A stretch of DNA of 64,000 nt. It comes from Clostridium kluyveri DSM 555. Lineage in GTDB: Bacteria; Bacillota; Clostridia; Clostridiales; Clostridiaceae. A model generated the notes under the pieces. That model had not been told where the DNA came from. It worked only from the letters and a program-made list of their open reading frames with translations, and did no database searches. The position numbers and the translations under genes were made by a program. Numbering within the stretch: the first letter of the stretch is position 1; each line of letters starts with the position of its first letter. Below, one piece after another: positions 9,330-19,358 of this stretch. Where the stretch lies: contig NC_009706.1 of NCBI RefSeq assembly GCF_000016505.1, positions 3,410,001-3,474,000 of the forward strand, written 5' to 3'.

Positions 9330-9473
9330 TTATCTTAAAAGTTCTCTAGGACACTTAGGCTGATGTGTTCCTCCTCCTGATGTCACCACTACAACTACTG
9401 CCGACAAAAATAAAGACACATTTCCTAGCACTTTCAAACCATTTCTCAATAATTTCCCTTTTAAAGATTTCAT
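9330..9473 (-). CDS. agrD: AgrD-like autoinducing peptide precursor, Ser-type ring
   Basis: A 47-residue gene with AGGAGG nine bases before its ATG, 68 bases upstream of the kinase. It has the AgrD plan: a basic amphipathic N-terminus (residues 1-18), a hydrophobic stretch (19-31), then TSGGGTHQP and a tail ending CPRELLR. The tail resembles clostridial AgrD C-termini of the QPxxPxxL type. Where other clostridia have the ring-forming cysteine before the THQP-like segment, this protein has Ser32, followed by GGGT. The predicted signal would be a lactone ring S-G-G-G-T. The only cysteine, Cys41, is in the tail. Identity as AgrD is strong from context; the ring residue is inference. Confidence 0.8.
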   Translation of the reverse strand: MKSLKGKLLRNGLKVLGNVSLFLSAVVVVVTSGGGTHQPKCPRELLR

Positions 9474-9687
9474 TTTTATATTCCTCCTTAACCAATTTGT
9501 AATTTAATCAATTTTAAGCAGTTTATTGTATACATTCTACAATATTTTATTTTTTCCTCCTTAATTATTAAAAAAAAATTAAAATTATTCAAATTAAATA
9601 AATAATGCCAAATTCTGTTCATTTATTGAATATACTGGTTTATATTTAAATAATTCATTATGTTGATACTGTATAATTAAACATATG

Positions 9688-10017
9688 TTATGCAAATTTA
9701 TTTTTTTTAGCTAAAATTCTCCATTTTTGTCCATTATAAAATGTAACTTCTCCTTCCATTAAATCTTCCTTTGGAATCTCAATCCATCCATTGCCATTTA
9801 CCATTTTAACTTTATCCATTCCAAGCCATCTAAACATGAACTTTTTATTAATACCCTGCTCTATAATTTCCCCTGTCAAATCCCCGGTAATGGCTCCAAA
9901 TTGAAACTGTCCTCTTCCACCCTCATTAATTTTTATAAAAGATTGCATTTCCACATTTATGAAATCGCCGCTAATTATTTTTATTTCATAAATATCCCAC
10001 AGCCCTTTAAATTCCAT
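9688..10017 (-). CDS. Small conserved-looking protein of unknown function
   Basis: A 109-residue soluble protein, apparently mostly beta strands, with no signal peptide or membrane segment. It begins MEFKGLWDIYE and ends in a KK-rich tail. I do not recognise a family. The ATG at 10017 has AAGGAGATG just upstream, which rules out the longer in-frame start at 10056. It is a single gene downstream of the glnB terminator. The 214 bases between it and agrD show nothing but AT-rich sequence. Confidence 0.6.
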   Translation of the reverse strand: MEFKGLWDIYEIKIISGDFINVEMQSFIKINEGGRGQFQFGAITGDLTGEIIEQGINKKFMFRWLGMDKVKMVNGNGWIEIPKEDLMEGEVTFYNGQKWRILAKKNKFA

Positions 10018-10058
10018 GTATTCATCTCCTTTTATTATCTCTCTAAATAACTTCAAGA

Positions 10059-10090
10059 AAAGGAGATACCTTCATTAAAGTATCCCCTTT
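10059..10090 (-). terminator. Terminator after glnB
   Basis: AAAGGAGATAC and GTATCCCCTTT form an eleven-base stem with one mismatch; on the minus strand TTTTCTT follows. Confidence 0.7.
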
Positions 10091-10158
10091 TTATATACTA
10101 TAAAAATAACTTCATTCCTTAATGTGACCCTATGGCAAATGGTGTCTAAACTATTTTT

Positions 10159-10527
10159 CTAAGACCTAGTATTATATTGCAGAGCCGCTCTACCTTCATC
10201 TCCAGTACTTATGCGTATAACATTTTCTACATTATAAATAAATATTTTTCCGTCTCCCATTTCTCCTGTGTGAAGAACTTTTCTGGCAGTTTCAACAACA
10301 AGTTCCACAGGCACTTCACAAACCACAACTTCTACCTTTACTTTCGGAAGTAGATTAATATCCATGGTCAATCCTCTATAATACTCTTTATGACCTTTCT
10401 GTATTCCACATCCTAAAACATTTGTAACAGTCATACCTGCAATACCAATTTCATTCAATGCCTCTTTCAATTCATCTAACCTAGCTTTAGAAGTAATAAT
10501 ATCTATTTTTGTAAGTTTGTCAGCCAT
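10159..10527 (-). CDS. glnK: PII nitrogen regulatory protein (GlnB/GlnK)
   Basis: A 122-residue PII protein, the 2-oxoglutarate/ATP/ADP sensor that gates AmtB. The T-loop IQKGHKEYYRG carries Tyr50, equivalent to the uridylylated Tyr51 of E. coli; the C-terminal GDGKIFIYNVENVIRI is the second PII signature. It lies directly downstream of amtB on the same strand, so GlnK is the better name. The protein continues about ten residues past the usual 112. Confidence 0.92.
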   Translation of the reverse strand: MADKLTKIDIITSKARLDELKEALNEIGIAGMTVTNVLGCGIQKGHKEYYRGLTMDINLLPKVKVEVVVCEVPVELVVETARKVLHTGEMGDGKIFIYNVENVIRISTGDEGRAALQYNTRS

Positions 10528-10778
10528 TGTTTTACCTCCCTTTTAAATATATATTTCAGTTTTTTATAATTTAAAATAATAGTATATAAGTAACATATGC
10601 CACATTTAAGAATATAGTCCTTTATAATTATAATCAAGTGAGCAATATTCTAAAAATTATCAATATTCTTAACTTTAATGTGAACATTAGCTGAAGATAT
10701 ATATTTATATTCTATATATAGATTTTATACTATTTTATAAAAGCTTTTCAACCATATTTGCACATTTAAATTATTTTT

Positions 10779-12008
10779 TTATACGCCAAGTCCGCCATAG
10801 GCCTCTTCTCCATGCTCTGTTACATCAAGACCCGTCTGTTCATTTTTATCAGTGGCTCTCATGGCACTTAAAGCATTAATTATTTTAATTACTATAAATG
10901 TGCCTACAGCTGAATATGCAATACTCGATAAAATAGCTATAAGCTGAATCCCTATCAATCTTGGATTTCCATGTATCAATCCATTGGCACCCGCTGGATT
11001 TATGGATTTCCATGCAAATATTCCTGTGGCTATTCCGCCCCATATTCCCCCTATGCCATGGCATCCAAATACATCCAGTGCATCATCATATCCAAGTTTA
11101 GACTTGACAAATGTAATAGCTACATAGCATACAGTTCCTGCCACTAGCCCAATAACTACTGAAGCCATAGGACTTACAAAACCCGCTGCCGGAGTTATGG
11201 CTACAAGACCTGCCACTATACCGCTGACAACACCAAGAGAGGTTACTTTTCTTCTATATATGTACTCGCAAATACTCCAACTTACAACAGAAGTTGCAGC
11301 AGAGGTATTGGTAGTTATAAAAGCATTTAGCGCTACACCGTTTACAGCCAGTGCACTTCCTGCATTAAATCCATACCACCCAAACCAAAGTAATCCAGCT
11401 CCTAAACAGGTTAATGGAAGACTGCTGGGTTTACCTACATTCTTCCTTTTTCCAAGCATCAATGCTGCAATAAGCCCTGATATACCTGAACTTATTTCCA
11501 CCACATTTCCCCCTGCAAAATCCAAAGCTCCAAGATTTCTAAGCCAACCTCCCGCTCCCCATACCCAATGAGCAATAGGATCATAAACTAGTGTTGTCCA
11601 AAGAAAAAGGAATAAAATCCAGTGAATAAATTTCATTCTCTCTGCAATAGAACCTGAAATAACAGCTGAAGTTATTATTGCAAACATAAGCTGAAACATC
11701 ATAAATGCCTGCTGTGGAATTGTACTTGAATAATCTGCATTTGGTGCAATTCCAACTCCTTTCAAACCTGCAAAATTGAAACCTCCTATTAATCCACCAA
11801 TATCTGTTCCAAAACACAATGTATATCCTATAAATATCCATTGAACGGATATTACTGCCAGAGCTGAATAACTATGAAGAGTACTGTTTAACGTATTCTT
11901 CCCCCTAACCATACCTCCATAAAACAAGGCTAGTCCCGGAGTCATAATCATTACCAGAACTGTACTCATAATTACAAATACAGTATCTGCTGCATTCACT
12001 CCACTCAT
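10779..12008 (-). CDS. amtB: Ammonium transporter
   Basis: A 409-residue Amt/Mep/Rh channel with eleven expected membrane helices. It begins with the conserved helix VFVIMSTVLVMIMTPGLALFY followed by GGMVRGKN, and has DFAGG, FGWYGFN and CHGIGGIWG; the twin histidine positions fall in HWVWG and FGCHGIGG. It forms a unit with the PII gene downstream. The leader contains a long terminator-like hairpin, suggesting control by antitermination. Confidence 0.95.
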   Translation of the reverse strand: MSGVNAADTVFVIMSTVLVMIMTPGLALFYGGMVRGKNTLNSTLHSYSALAVISVQWIFIGYTLCFGTDIGGLIGGFNFAGLKGVGIAPNADYSSTIPQQAFMMFQLMFAIITSAVISGSIAERMKFIHWILFLFLWTTLVYDPIAHWVWGAGGWLRNLGALDFAGGNVVEISSGISGLIAALMLGKRKNVGKPSSLPLTCLGAGLLWFGWYGFNAGSALAVNGVALNAFITTNTSAATSVVSWSICEYIYRRKVTSLGVVSGIVAGLVAITPAAGFVSPMASVVIGLVAGTVCYVAITFVKSKLGYDDALDVFGCHGIGGIWGGIATGIFAWKSINPAGANGLIHGNPRLIGIQLIAILSSIAYSAVGTFIVIKIINALSAMRATDKNEQTGLDVTEHGEEAYGGLGV

Positions 12009-12040
12009 AAAAATACCTCCTAAAAATAAATAAAAAATAA

Positions 12041-12095
12041 AGTATTATATTAAATAGTTTTTAAAGGCCTTTTAAAAAACTATTTATATAATACT
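12041..12095 (-). promoter_or_regulatory. Long hairpin in the amtB leader (candidate attenuator)
   Basis: Arms of 22 bases, complementary apart from one bulge, flank the loop AAAGGCCTTT. On the minus strand the stem is followed by TTTATTTTTTATTTATTTTT and then the amtB ribosome binding site, so it looks like an intrinsic terminator in the leader. Clostridial nitrogen genes are often controlled by RNA-binding ANTAR antiterminators; whether that applies here is inference. Confidence 0.6.
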
Positions 12096-12307
12096 AATTT
12101 TTGTACAAATTATCTATAGTTATATTGAAATTTTTATTGATTCATTAATTATTTTTTGCTTTTATTGATAATTGCAAAATTATATGCATATATAATTTTA
12201 AAAAGAAATCTAATATTCAATATTTCTCAATTTTATGCCTATAATTTTATTATTTTTTAATTCTATAAGTGCAATTTTTTCAATTACATCAGTAATATCT
12301 AAAATTT

Positions 12308-13555
12308 TTACAATACAGTTTTTTCAGAAATATTAATTACACTTGATTTTTTATTATTATATAAGGATAAGAGAATAACTATCACTAAAAGTAAAATACT
12401 CCACAAATTTGATTTAAATAAAAGTAAAGTAAAAGCTATGATAAGTATGCCAATTGCAATTCTTATTTTTGTGCTATGAAGTAATCGAAATCCAGCAACT
12501 AATCCAATTATTGCATTACATAGAAAAAATACATTTGCGCAGGTTACAACACTATCAAGACTTAAAATTCCCATACCTGTGAGAAGCATCACTAAGGAAT
12601 GTATAATGACAAAAGTTATAACGGCATTAACTGGACTTTGATTTCTATTTAGGTATGAAAGATATCCTGGCAATCTATTTTGTGCTGCACGAAGGGCACT
12701 CATTCGTGAAACTGCCCCAACTACCATAAGGTATGTACACATACAAAGACCTATTGCAATAATTCCTATTATCGGTAAAGCAAATATACCAAATAAAGGA
12801 GTCATAATTGCTATAATATCATGTTTACCTCCTAGTACACTTTGTATGGAAAGTGCTGCGGCTAAATACAAAACTGCAATAATCACAAGACTTATTGTCA
12901 TAGCTTTCATAAGAGTTTTTTTAGGATTTTCTATATCTTCAATATAGTTACCAATGACCTCCCACCCCACTATTGCCCAAAATAAAATTAGCAGTGTATA
13001 TCCAAATTTAGATAGAGAAAATGCTGTATTAGGCAATCCTATGTGGGAATTAAAAATCAAAGCATAGATACTTCCACACAATAATAATACTGCTGTAAAT
13101 GCAGTTAACATGAAAGTTACCCTTCCTAGAGTTTTGACACCTGAAATAATTATACAGACACAAATAATTTCTATTCCAAAGGCTATGATTTCAATCTTTA
13201 CATTTGAAAAAACACCAAAGTTTTTCAAGAAACCTGCTGCAGTGATTAAAACCGCTACAGGACCAAAACAAACGGCAGCTGTGAGAAAATTTTCAGTAAG
13301 TTCACGCCAAAAAACTCCGAGGGTATTACCCACTGCAATTGCAATTCCTTCATTCCCTGGACTTTTTAAGCTTAAAAATACAAAAACATAAGCAAATACA
13401 ATTCCCAGTGCCATTATTACAATCCATGCCAATATAGCCCATTGACCAATGACCTCATAAGCTATTGGAGGCAATAATACTATTCCTGATCCTAAAACAG
13501 GTCCAACTATAAGGCCACAAAGTGTAACAACTCCAATATTTCTATTTTTATCCAT
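12308..13555 (-). CDS. APC-superfamily amino acid permease
   Basis: A 415-residue permease with about twelve hydrophobic helices. The N-terminal GPVLGSGIVLLPP is the APC substrate-binding unwound helix, and EVIGNYIEDIENPKK after helix 6 is a typical loop. It resembles the YjeH-like exporters and permeases; substrate unknown. The start ATG 13555 is preceded by GGGGAG; an in-frame start fourteen codons earlier has no ribosome binding site. It is divergent from a LysR regulator 128 bases away, which probably controls it. Confidence 0.82.
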   Translation of the reverse strand: MDKNRNIGVVTLCGLIVGPVLGSGIVLLPPIAYEVIGQWAILAWIVIMALGIVFAYVFVFLSLKSPGNEGIAIAVGNTLGVFWRELTENFLTAAVCFGPVAVLITAAGFLKNFGVFSNVKIEIIAFGIEIICVCIIISGVKTLGRVTFMLTAFTAVLLLCGSIYALIFNSHIGLPNTAFSLSKFGYTLLILFWAIVGWEVIGNYIEDIENPKKTLMKAMTISLVIIAVLYLAAALSIQSVLGGKHDIIAIMTPLFGIFALPIIGIIAIGLCMCTYLMVVGAVSRMSALRAAQNRLPGYLSYLNRNQSPVNAVITFVIIHSLVMLLTGMGILSLDSVVTCANVFFLCNAIIGLVAGFRLLHSTKIRIAIGILIIAFTLLLFKSNLWSILLLVIVILLSLYNNKKSSVINISEKTVL

Positions 13556-13629
13556 ACTCTCCCCACTTTTCCTGAAAATAACTTGAATTTTTATCAATAT
13601 TATATTAACATAGAATCAATTATTAATAA

Positions 13630-13659
13630 AATTGAATTATTTGAAACTATAATTCAATT
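13630..13659. promoter_or_regulatory. Inverted repeat between the permease and lysR genes (probable operator)
   Basis: AATTGAATTA and TAATTCAATT are perfect ten-base arms separated by ten bases (TTTGAAACTA). It lies 24 bases upstream of the LysR start, in the usual place for an autoregulatory LysR-type site, and contains T-N11-A spacings. Confidence 0.6.
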
Positions 13660-13683
13660 TTATTGAAGTTAGGAGAAAATACC

Positions 13684-14580
13684 ATGGAACTTAGAAATCT
13701 AATAACATTTTGTAAAATCACCCATTTGAAAAGCTATTCTAAAGCCGCAAAAGAACTTGGATATGCTCAATCTACAATTACAACCCAAATTCAACTTCTA
13801 GAACAAGAACTTAATATAAAGCTATTTGAAAGAATCGGACGAAGTATAAAGTTGACTTCTAAAGGTCTAATCTTTCTTAAATATGCGCAAAATATAGTGA
13901 ATCTTGCACATGAAGCTAAAGAAGCAATAAATGACACAGATATTCCTACTGGAACTTTAAGAATTGGTACCGTTGAATCTCTTTGCACGATGAAACTTCC
14001 TGAGCTTCTCAGAAATTACCACAAAAAATATCCCGATGTGGAAATTATAATTAAATTAGGTATATGCTCCGATTTAAGAGATATGCTTAAAAATAATATA
14101 GTGGATTTAATATTTATATTAGATGATCCAGTTATGGATTCAGATTTAATATCATGCATGTCCTATAATGAACCTATGGCAGTTCTGGCTTCACCATTAA
14201 ATAAATTAGCATATAAAAATAATCTAACCATAGAAGATATTAAAGATGAGCCATTAATTCTTACAGAAAGTGGCTGCAGCTATAGAAATGCCTTTGAAAA
14301 AATATTTCATGAATCGGGTCTAAGTCCACATTTATCACTGGAGGTAGGAAATGTTGAGGCTATCAAGAATTTTACTATGAGTAACCTTGGAATTACTTTA
14401 TTGCCTGTGATGACTGTAAAAAAAGAACTGGCTAAAAAGAATTTAATATTATTGGATTTAGAAGGATGTGAATTTAATATGATGACACAGATGCTCTATC
14501 ATAAGAATAAATGGATAACAGCGGCAATGAAAACTTTTATACAAATGGCCTCCACTATGCCTGTCACCCCAACTTCTTGA
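13684..14580 (+). CDS. LysR-family transcriptional regulator
   Basis: A 298-residue regulator: the winged helix-turn-helix is at residues 1-60 (FCKITHLKSYSKAAKELGYA then TITTQIQLLEQEL), and the effector-binding domain runs from about residue 90. The start ATG 13684 follows AGGAG; a TTG seven codons upstream would contain that site. Divergence from the amino acid permease suggests it regulates that gene, perhaps in response to an amino acid. Confidence 0.92.
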   Translation: MELRNLITFCKITHLKSYSKAAKELGYAQSTITTQIQLLEQELNIKLFERIGRSIKLTSKGLIFLKYAQNIVNLAHEAKEAINDTDIPTGTLRIGTVESLCTMKLPELLRNYHKKYPDVEIIIKLGICSDLRDMLKNNIVDLIFILDDPVMDSDLISCMSYNEPMAVLASPLNKLAYKNNLTIEDIKDEPLILTESGCSYRNAFEKIFHESGLSPHLSLEVGNVEAIKNFTMSNLGITLLPVMTVKKELAKKNLILLDLEGCEFNMMTQMLYHKNKWITAAMKTFIQMASTMPVTPTS

Positions 14581-14633
14581 AAGTGAGGTAACACCGCTGT
14601 ATCCTTTTACGAACTTCTTTAATTTTTATATGA

Positions 14634-15107
14634 CTACCTAAATCTCTCTTTCATTTGTCTCTCTATATCTCTTTTAGCAGCTTTCTCCAGCATGGAATCC
14701 CTTTTATCATAGTTTTTCTTTCCTTTGGCTACTGCTAGATTTACTTTCACCCTGCCATTTTTAAGATAAAGAGATAATGGCACAATAGTATATCCCTGCT
14801 GTGCAGTATATCCAAGCAGTCTTGCTATTTCCTTCTTATGGAGAAGTAACTTTCTGTCCCTTAGAGGATCTCTATTAAATATATTTCCTTTTTCATAGGG
14901 ACTTATATGCATATTACGTATAAAAATTTCTCCATTTATTATTTCACCATAGCTATCTTTTAAATTGGATTTTCCCGCCCTTATAGATTTAACCTCGGTT
15001 CCAACCAATTGTATTCCCGCTTCCATTGATTCTTCAATGAAATAATCATGTCTTGCCTTTCTATTTTCCGCAAGAGTTTTATTATTGGATTTATTTTTAG
15101 CCGACAT
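14634..15107 (-). CDS. smpB: tmRNA-binding protein
   Basis: SmpB delivers tmRNA to stalled ribosomes (trans-translation). The 157-residue protein carries [28 protein letters not shown] and the C-terminal [10 protein letters not shown], then a basic tail. It lies 46 bases after rnr, an arrangement common in Firmicutes where RNase R degrades the tagged non-stop mRNAs. The ssrA gene is not in the window. Confidence 0.96.
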   Translation of the reverse strand: MSAKNKSNNKTLAENRKARHDYFIEESMEAGIQLVGTEVKSIRAGKSNLKDSYGEIINGEIFIRNMHISPYEKGNIFNRDPLRDRKLLLHKKEIARLLGYTAQQGYTIVPLSLYLKNGRVKVNLAVAKGKKNYDKRDSMLEKAAKRDIERQMKERFR

Positions 15108-15153
15108 GGTTTTATCCCCCCCTTACAACTTTCATGGACTATTTTAAACAAGT

Positions 15154-17283
15154 CTATTCCTCTTTATCATCTTTTTCTTTTACTACTTCAAAATATATCT
15201 CATGAGCAGCCAGGTCAACCTTTGATACATAAATTCTAACTTCATCACCTAATTTGTAGATATTTTTGGTTCTTTCGCCTATAAGACTTAAGTGTTTTTC
15301 ATCATATACATAATAATCATCTTCCAAAGTACTTATGTGAACTAATCCTTCTATAGTATTTGGAATTTCTACAAACATTCCAAAATTAGTAACCGAAGAT
15401 ATTATACCATTAAATTCTTCCCCTATTCTTGTACTCATATATTCCGCCTTTTTCAAGTCATCTACTTCTCTTTCTGCTTCCTGAGCCAATCTTTCCATAT
15501 CAGAAGATTGCCTAGCTGCATAATCCACTTCCTTTACCAATCTTTTTATCCTATTATCAGTTAACTGACCATTTATAAATTCTTTAATTATTCTATGGAT
15601 AATAAGATCAGGATACCTTCTTATGGGAGATGTAAAATGGCAATAATACTTGGCTGCCAATCCAAAGTGTCCTATACATTCAGGAGAATATCTGGCCTGC
15701 TTCATAGAACGAAGCATTAACGTACTTACAACAGTTTCCTCCTTTTTTCCCTTTACCTTATCTATTATATCCTGAAGTGTTTTTGGATGAACATCTTTTC
15801 CCCATCTCACCACATATCCTAGATTATGAATAAATTCATTAAAATGCATCAATTTTTCTTCATCAGGATTTTCATGTACTCTAAATACAAAAGGTAGAGT
15901 AGTCCAGAACATATGCTCTGCTATGGTTTCATTGCACACCAGCATAAATTCCTCTATTATCCTATTTGATATTCCCCTTTCATAGGGTTCAATCTTTATA
16001 GGCACACCCAATTCGTTAAGAGTTATCTTACATTCCTCAAAGTCAAAATCTATAGCCCCCCGCATCATTCTTTTTTTATTTAAAATTCTGCAAAGTTCCT
16101 CCATAAGCTTAAATGTATCCACAAGATTACCGTACTTTTCTATGGTTTCCGTATCCCCTTTAAGTATCTTTGTAACATCTGTGTAAGTCATTCTTTCATT
16201 GCTTCTTATTACACTTTCTACAATATTATGTTCTATAACTTTTCCATTTCCATCTATTTTCATAAAACAACTTAGGGTTAGTCTATCTATATTGGGATTC
16301 AAGCTGCAAATTCCATTAGATAACTTTTTAGGAAGCATGGGTATAACCCTGTCTATGAGATATACTGATGTTCCCCTTTTTAATGCTTCTTTATCCAGCG
16401 GATTTTTTTCTTTTACATAATAAGATACATCTGCTATATGTACTCCTAAATAGTAGCTTCCATCAGGAAGTTTTTCCAGGGACACCGCATCGTCTAAATC
16501 CTTGGCATCTTCTCCATCTATTGTGACAGTGAGAATATTCCTTAAATCCATTCTTCTTTCATACTCTTTATCCGGTATTTTTTCCGGTATATTCTCCGCA
16601 TAGGATTCAACCTTCTGTGGAAATTCCTCGGGAAGATTATTCTTTTTTATTATAGTCAATATATCTATGCCCTTTTCTCCTTTTTTGCCCAGTATATCAA
16701 CTATTTTACCTTCCGGATTTCTCCTCTTGTCAGGCCACTGAGTGATTTCTGCAATTACAATATCACCTGTCTCAGCTTCCTTTTTACAGTTTTTAGGTAT
16801 GAATATATCCTGATATATGCGTTTTTCTTCCGGTACAACAAATCCAAAATTTCTGCTGTTTTCAAAGGTCCCTATAACTTTACTGTTTGCTCTTTCAAGT
16901 ACCCTTATTATTTCTCCTTCACATTTCTTTTCCGTATTTGCTTGTTTGGTTATTTTTACTACTACCCTATCCCCGTTCATGGCTCCATTTAATGCTGAGG
17001 ATGGGACAAATATATCCTTTCCCTCATCATAAGGTATTACAAAACCATATCCTTTCTGATGTCCTTGAAATTTTCCAGTTACGAGACCCATTCTATCCGG
17101 TATTCCATACCTATTAGTACGGGTCTTAACTATGGCACCTTCTCTTTCTATCTCATCTACTATTTTTTTAAAATTTTTCACATCTGCTTTTTTTACAGAA
17201 AACACTCTTTCCAATTCTTTTATATTCATAGGCTTATAAGCCTGTTCTTTCATAAAATCTACAATAGCTTCTTTTATATTCAT
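15154..17283 (-). CDS. rnr: Ribonuclease R
   Basis: A 709-residue 3'-5' exoribonuclease of the RNB family. Order of domains: winged helix (about 1-60), two cold-shock domains (65-210), RNB catalytic domain with the metal-binding DGEDAKDLDDAV (256-267), and a C-terminal S1 domain (about 625-705) ending in a charged tail. It sits upstream of smpB. The ATG follows a GAAGGTGG site. Confidence 0.95.
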   Translation of the reverse strand: MNIKEAIVDFMKEQAYKPMNIKELERVFSVKKADVKNFKKIVDEIEREGAIVKTRTNRYGIPDRMGLVTGKFQGHQKGYGFVIPYDEGKDIFVPSSALNGAMNGDRVVVKITKQANTEKKCEGEIIRVLERANSKVIGTFENSRNFGFVVPEEKRIYQDIFIPKNCKKEAETGDIVIAEITQWPDKRRNPEGKIVDILGKKGEKGIDILTIIKKNNLPEEFPQKVESYAENIPEKIPDKEYERRMDLRNILTVTIDGEDAKDLDDAVSLEKLPDGSYYLGVHIADVSYYVKEKNPLDKEALKRGTSVYLIDRVIPMLPKKLSNGICSLNPNIDRLTLSCFMKIDGNGKVIEHNIVESVIRSNERMTYTDVTKILKGDTETIEKYGNLVDTFKLMEELCRILNKKRMMRGAIDFDFEECKITLNELGVPIKIEPYERGISNRIIEEFMLVCNETIAEHMFWTTLPFVFRVHENPDEEKLMHFNEFIHNLGYVVRWGKDVHPKTLQDIIDKVKGKKEETVVSTLMLRSMKQARYSPECIGHFGLAAKYYCHFTSPIRRYPDLIIHRIIKEFINGQLTDNRIKRLVKEVDYAARQSSDMERLAQEAEREVDDLKKAEYMSTRIGEEFNGIISSVTNFGMFVEIPNTIEGLVHISTLEDDYYVYDEKHLSLIGERTKNIYKLGDEVRIYVSKVDLAAHEIYFEVVKEKDDKEE

Positions 17284-17488
17284 TTTTTCACCACCTTCTA
17301 TATATATTGATATTAGTAATAAAACAATATTCCATATTATAAAAACATTTTTACTTTAAATAAATACCTTTACTTACTTCCTGTATTTTATATATCCTAA
17401 TGATATATTATGTCCATGTTATAAGTCAATATATTCCCTCAATTGTAAAATATTTTATAAAATATTTCTCACCGCATATTAAAAAAAT

Positions 17489-17514
17489 AAATAGAGTATA
17501 AATCTACTCTATTT
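17489..17514 (-). terminator. Terminator of secG
   Basis: Perfect ten-base arms AAATAGAGTA and TACTCTATTT with a six-base loop; on the minus strand the stem is followed by TTATTTTTTT. It lies between secG and rnr, so rnr-smpB probably has its own promoter in the 17284-17488 gap as well. Confidence 0.8.
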
Positions 17515-17533
17515 ATGTAAACCATTATTCAAA

Positions 17534-17767
17534 TTATTTTATCATAGTCTGTACTATACATATAGCTGCAAATAATATAGCTAACACAACAGTTATTCTG
17601 GATAACATTGCTTCTGAAGTTCTGGATTTATTTTTTGAATAAAAACTTTCAGAAGGCCCTCCTGATATAAATCCACTTAAACCATTGGTCTTTCCTGGCT
17701 GCATCAATATAACACATATAAGCATAACTCCTATTACAAGTTGTGCAATTATTAAAAAAATATGCAT
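17534..17767 (-). CDS. secG: Preprotein translocase subunit SecG
   Basis: A 77-residue protein with two membrane helices (residues 3-22 and 55-75) and the SecG loop GLSGFISGGPSESFYSKNKS between them. It assists SecYEG export. ATG 17767 follows AGGAGGTG by six bases; the GTG within that site would be an alternative start three codons earlier. The secG-rnr-smpB order is typical of Firmicutes. Confidence 0.92.
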   Translation of the reverse strand: MHIFLIIAQLVIGVMLICVILMQPGKTNGLSGFISGGPSESFYSKNKSRTSEAMLSRITVVLAILFAAICIVQTMIK

Positions 17768-17894
17768 GGATTCCACCTCCTGCCATTACATAGGAAATAA
17801 TTAACTTAAAACAAATTTACACACGCATTGAACATATTCTCATTACATTCCTTTTTAGCTATCTTATTGTAGCATATATATATTGGAATTGCAA

Positions 17895-17928
17895 TTTTTA
17901 AAGGCCTTCAAAAACAGGCCTTTAAAAA
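17895..17928 (-). terminator. Terminator after eno
   Basis: A perfect 13-base inverted repeat, TTTTTAAAGGCCT and its complement, with an eight-base loop. It follows eno by 39 bases and ends the glycolytic operon. Confidence 0.75.
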
Positions 17929-17966
17929 TCATGATTGTAAATGGTAAATTTCTATTGTTTCAAAGA

Positions 17967-19265
<1,299 letters not shown>

Positions 19266-19358
19266 TCACCGCCACATAGACTTATGACGACTTTTTTCAA
19301 CTCCTCTCAATACTTTATTTTGATAATGTTCCTAGAAATTAATCAATGCAAAATTTTA

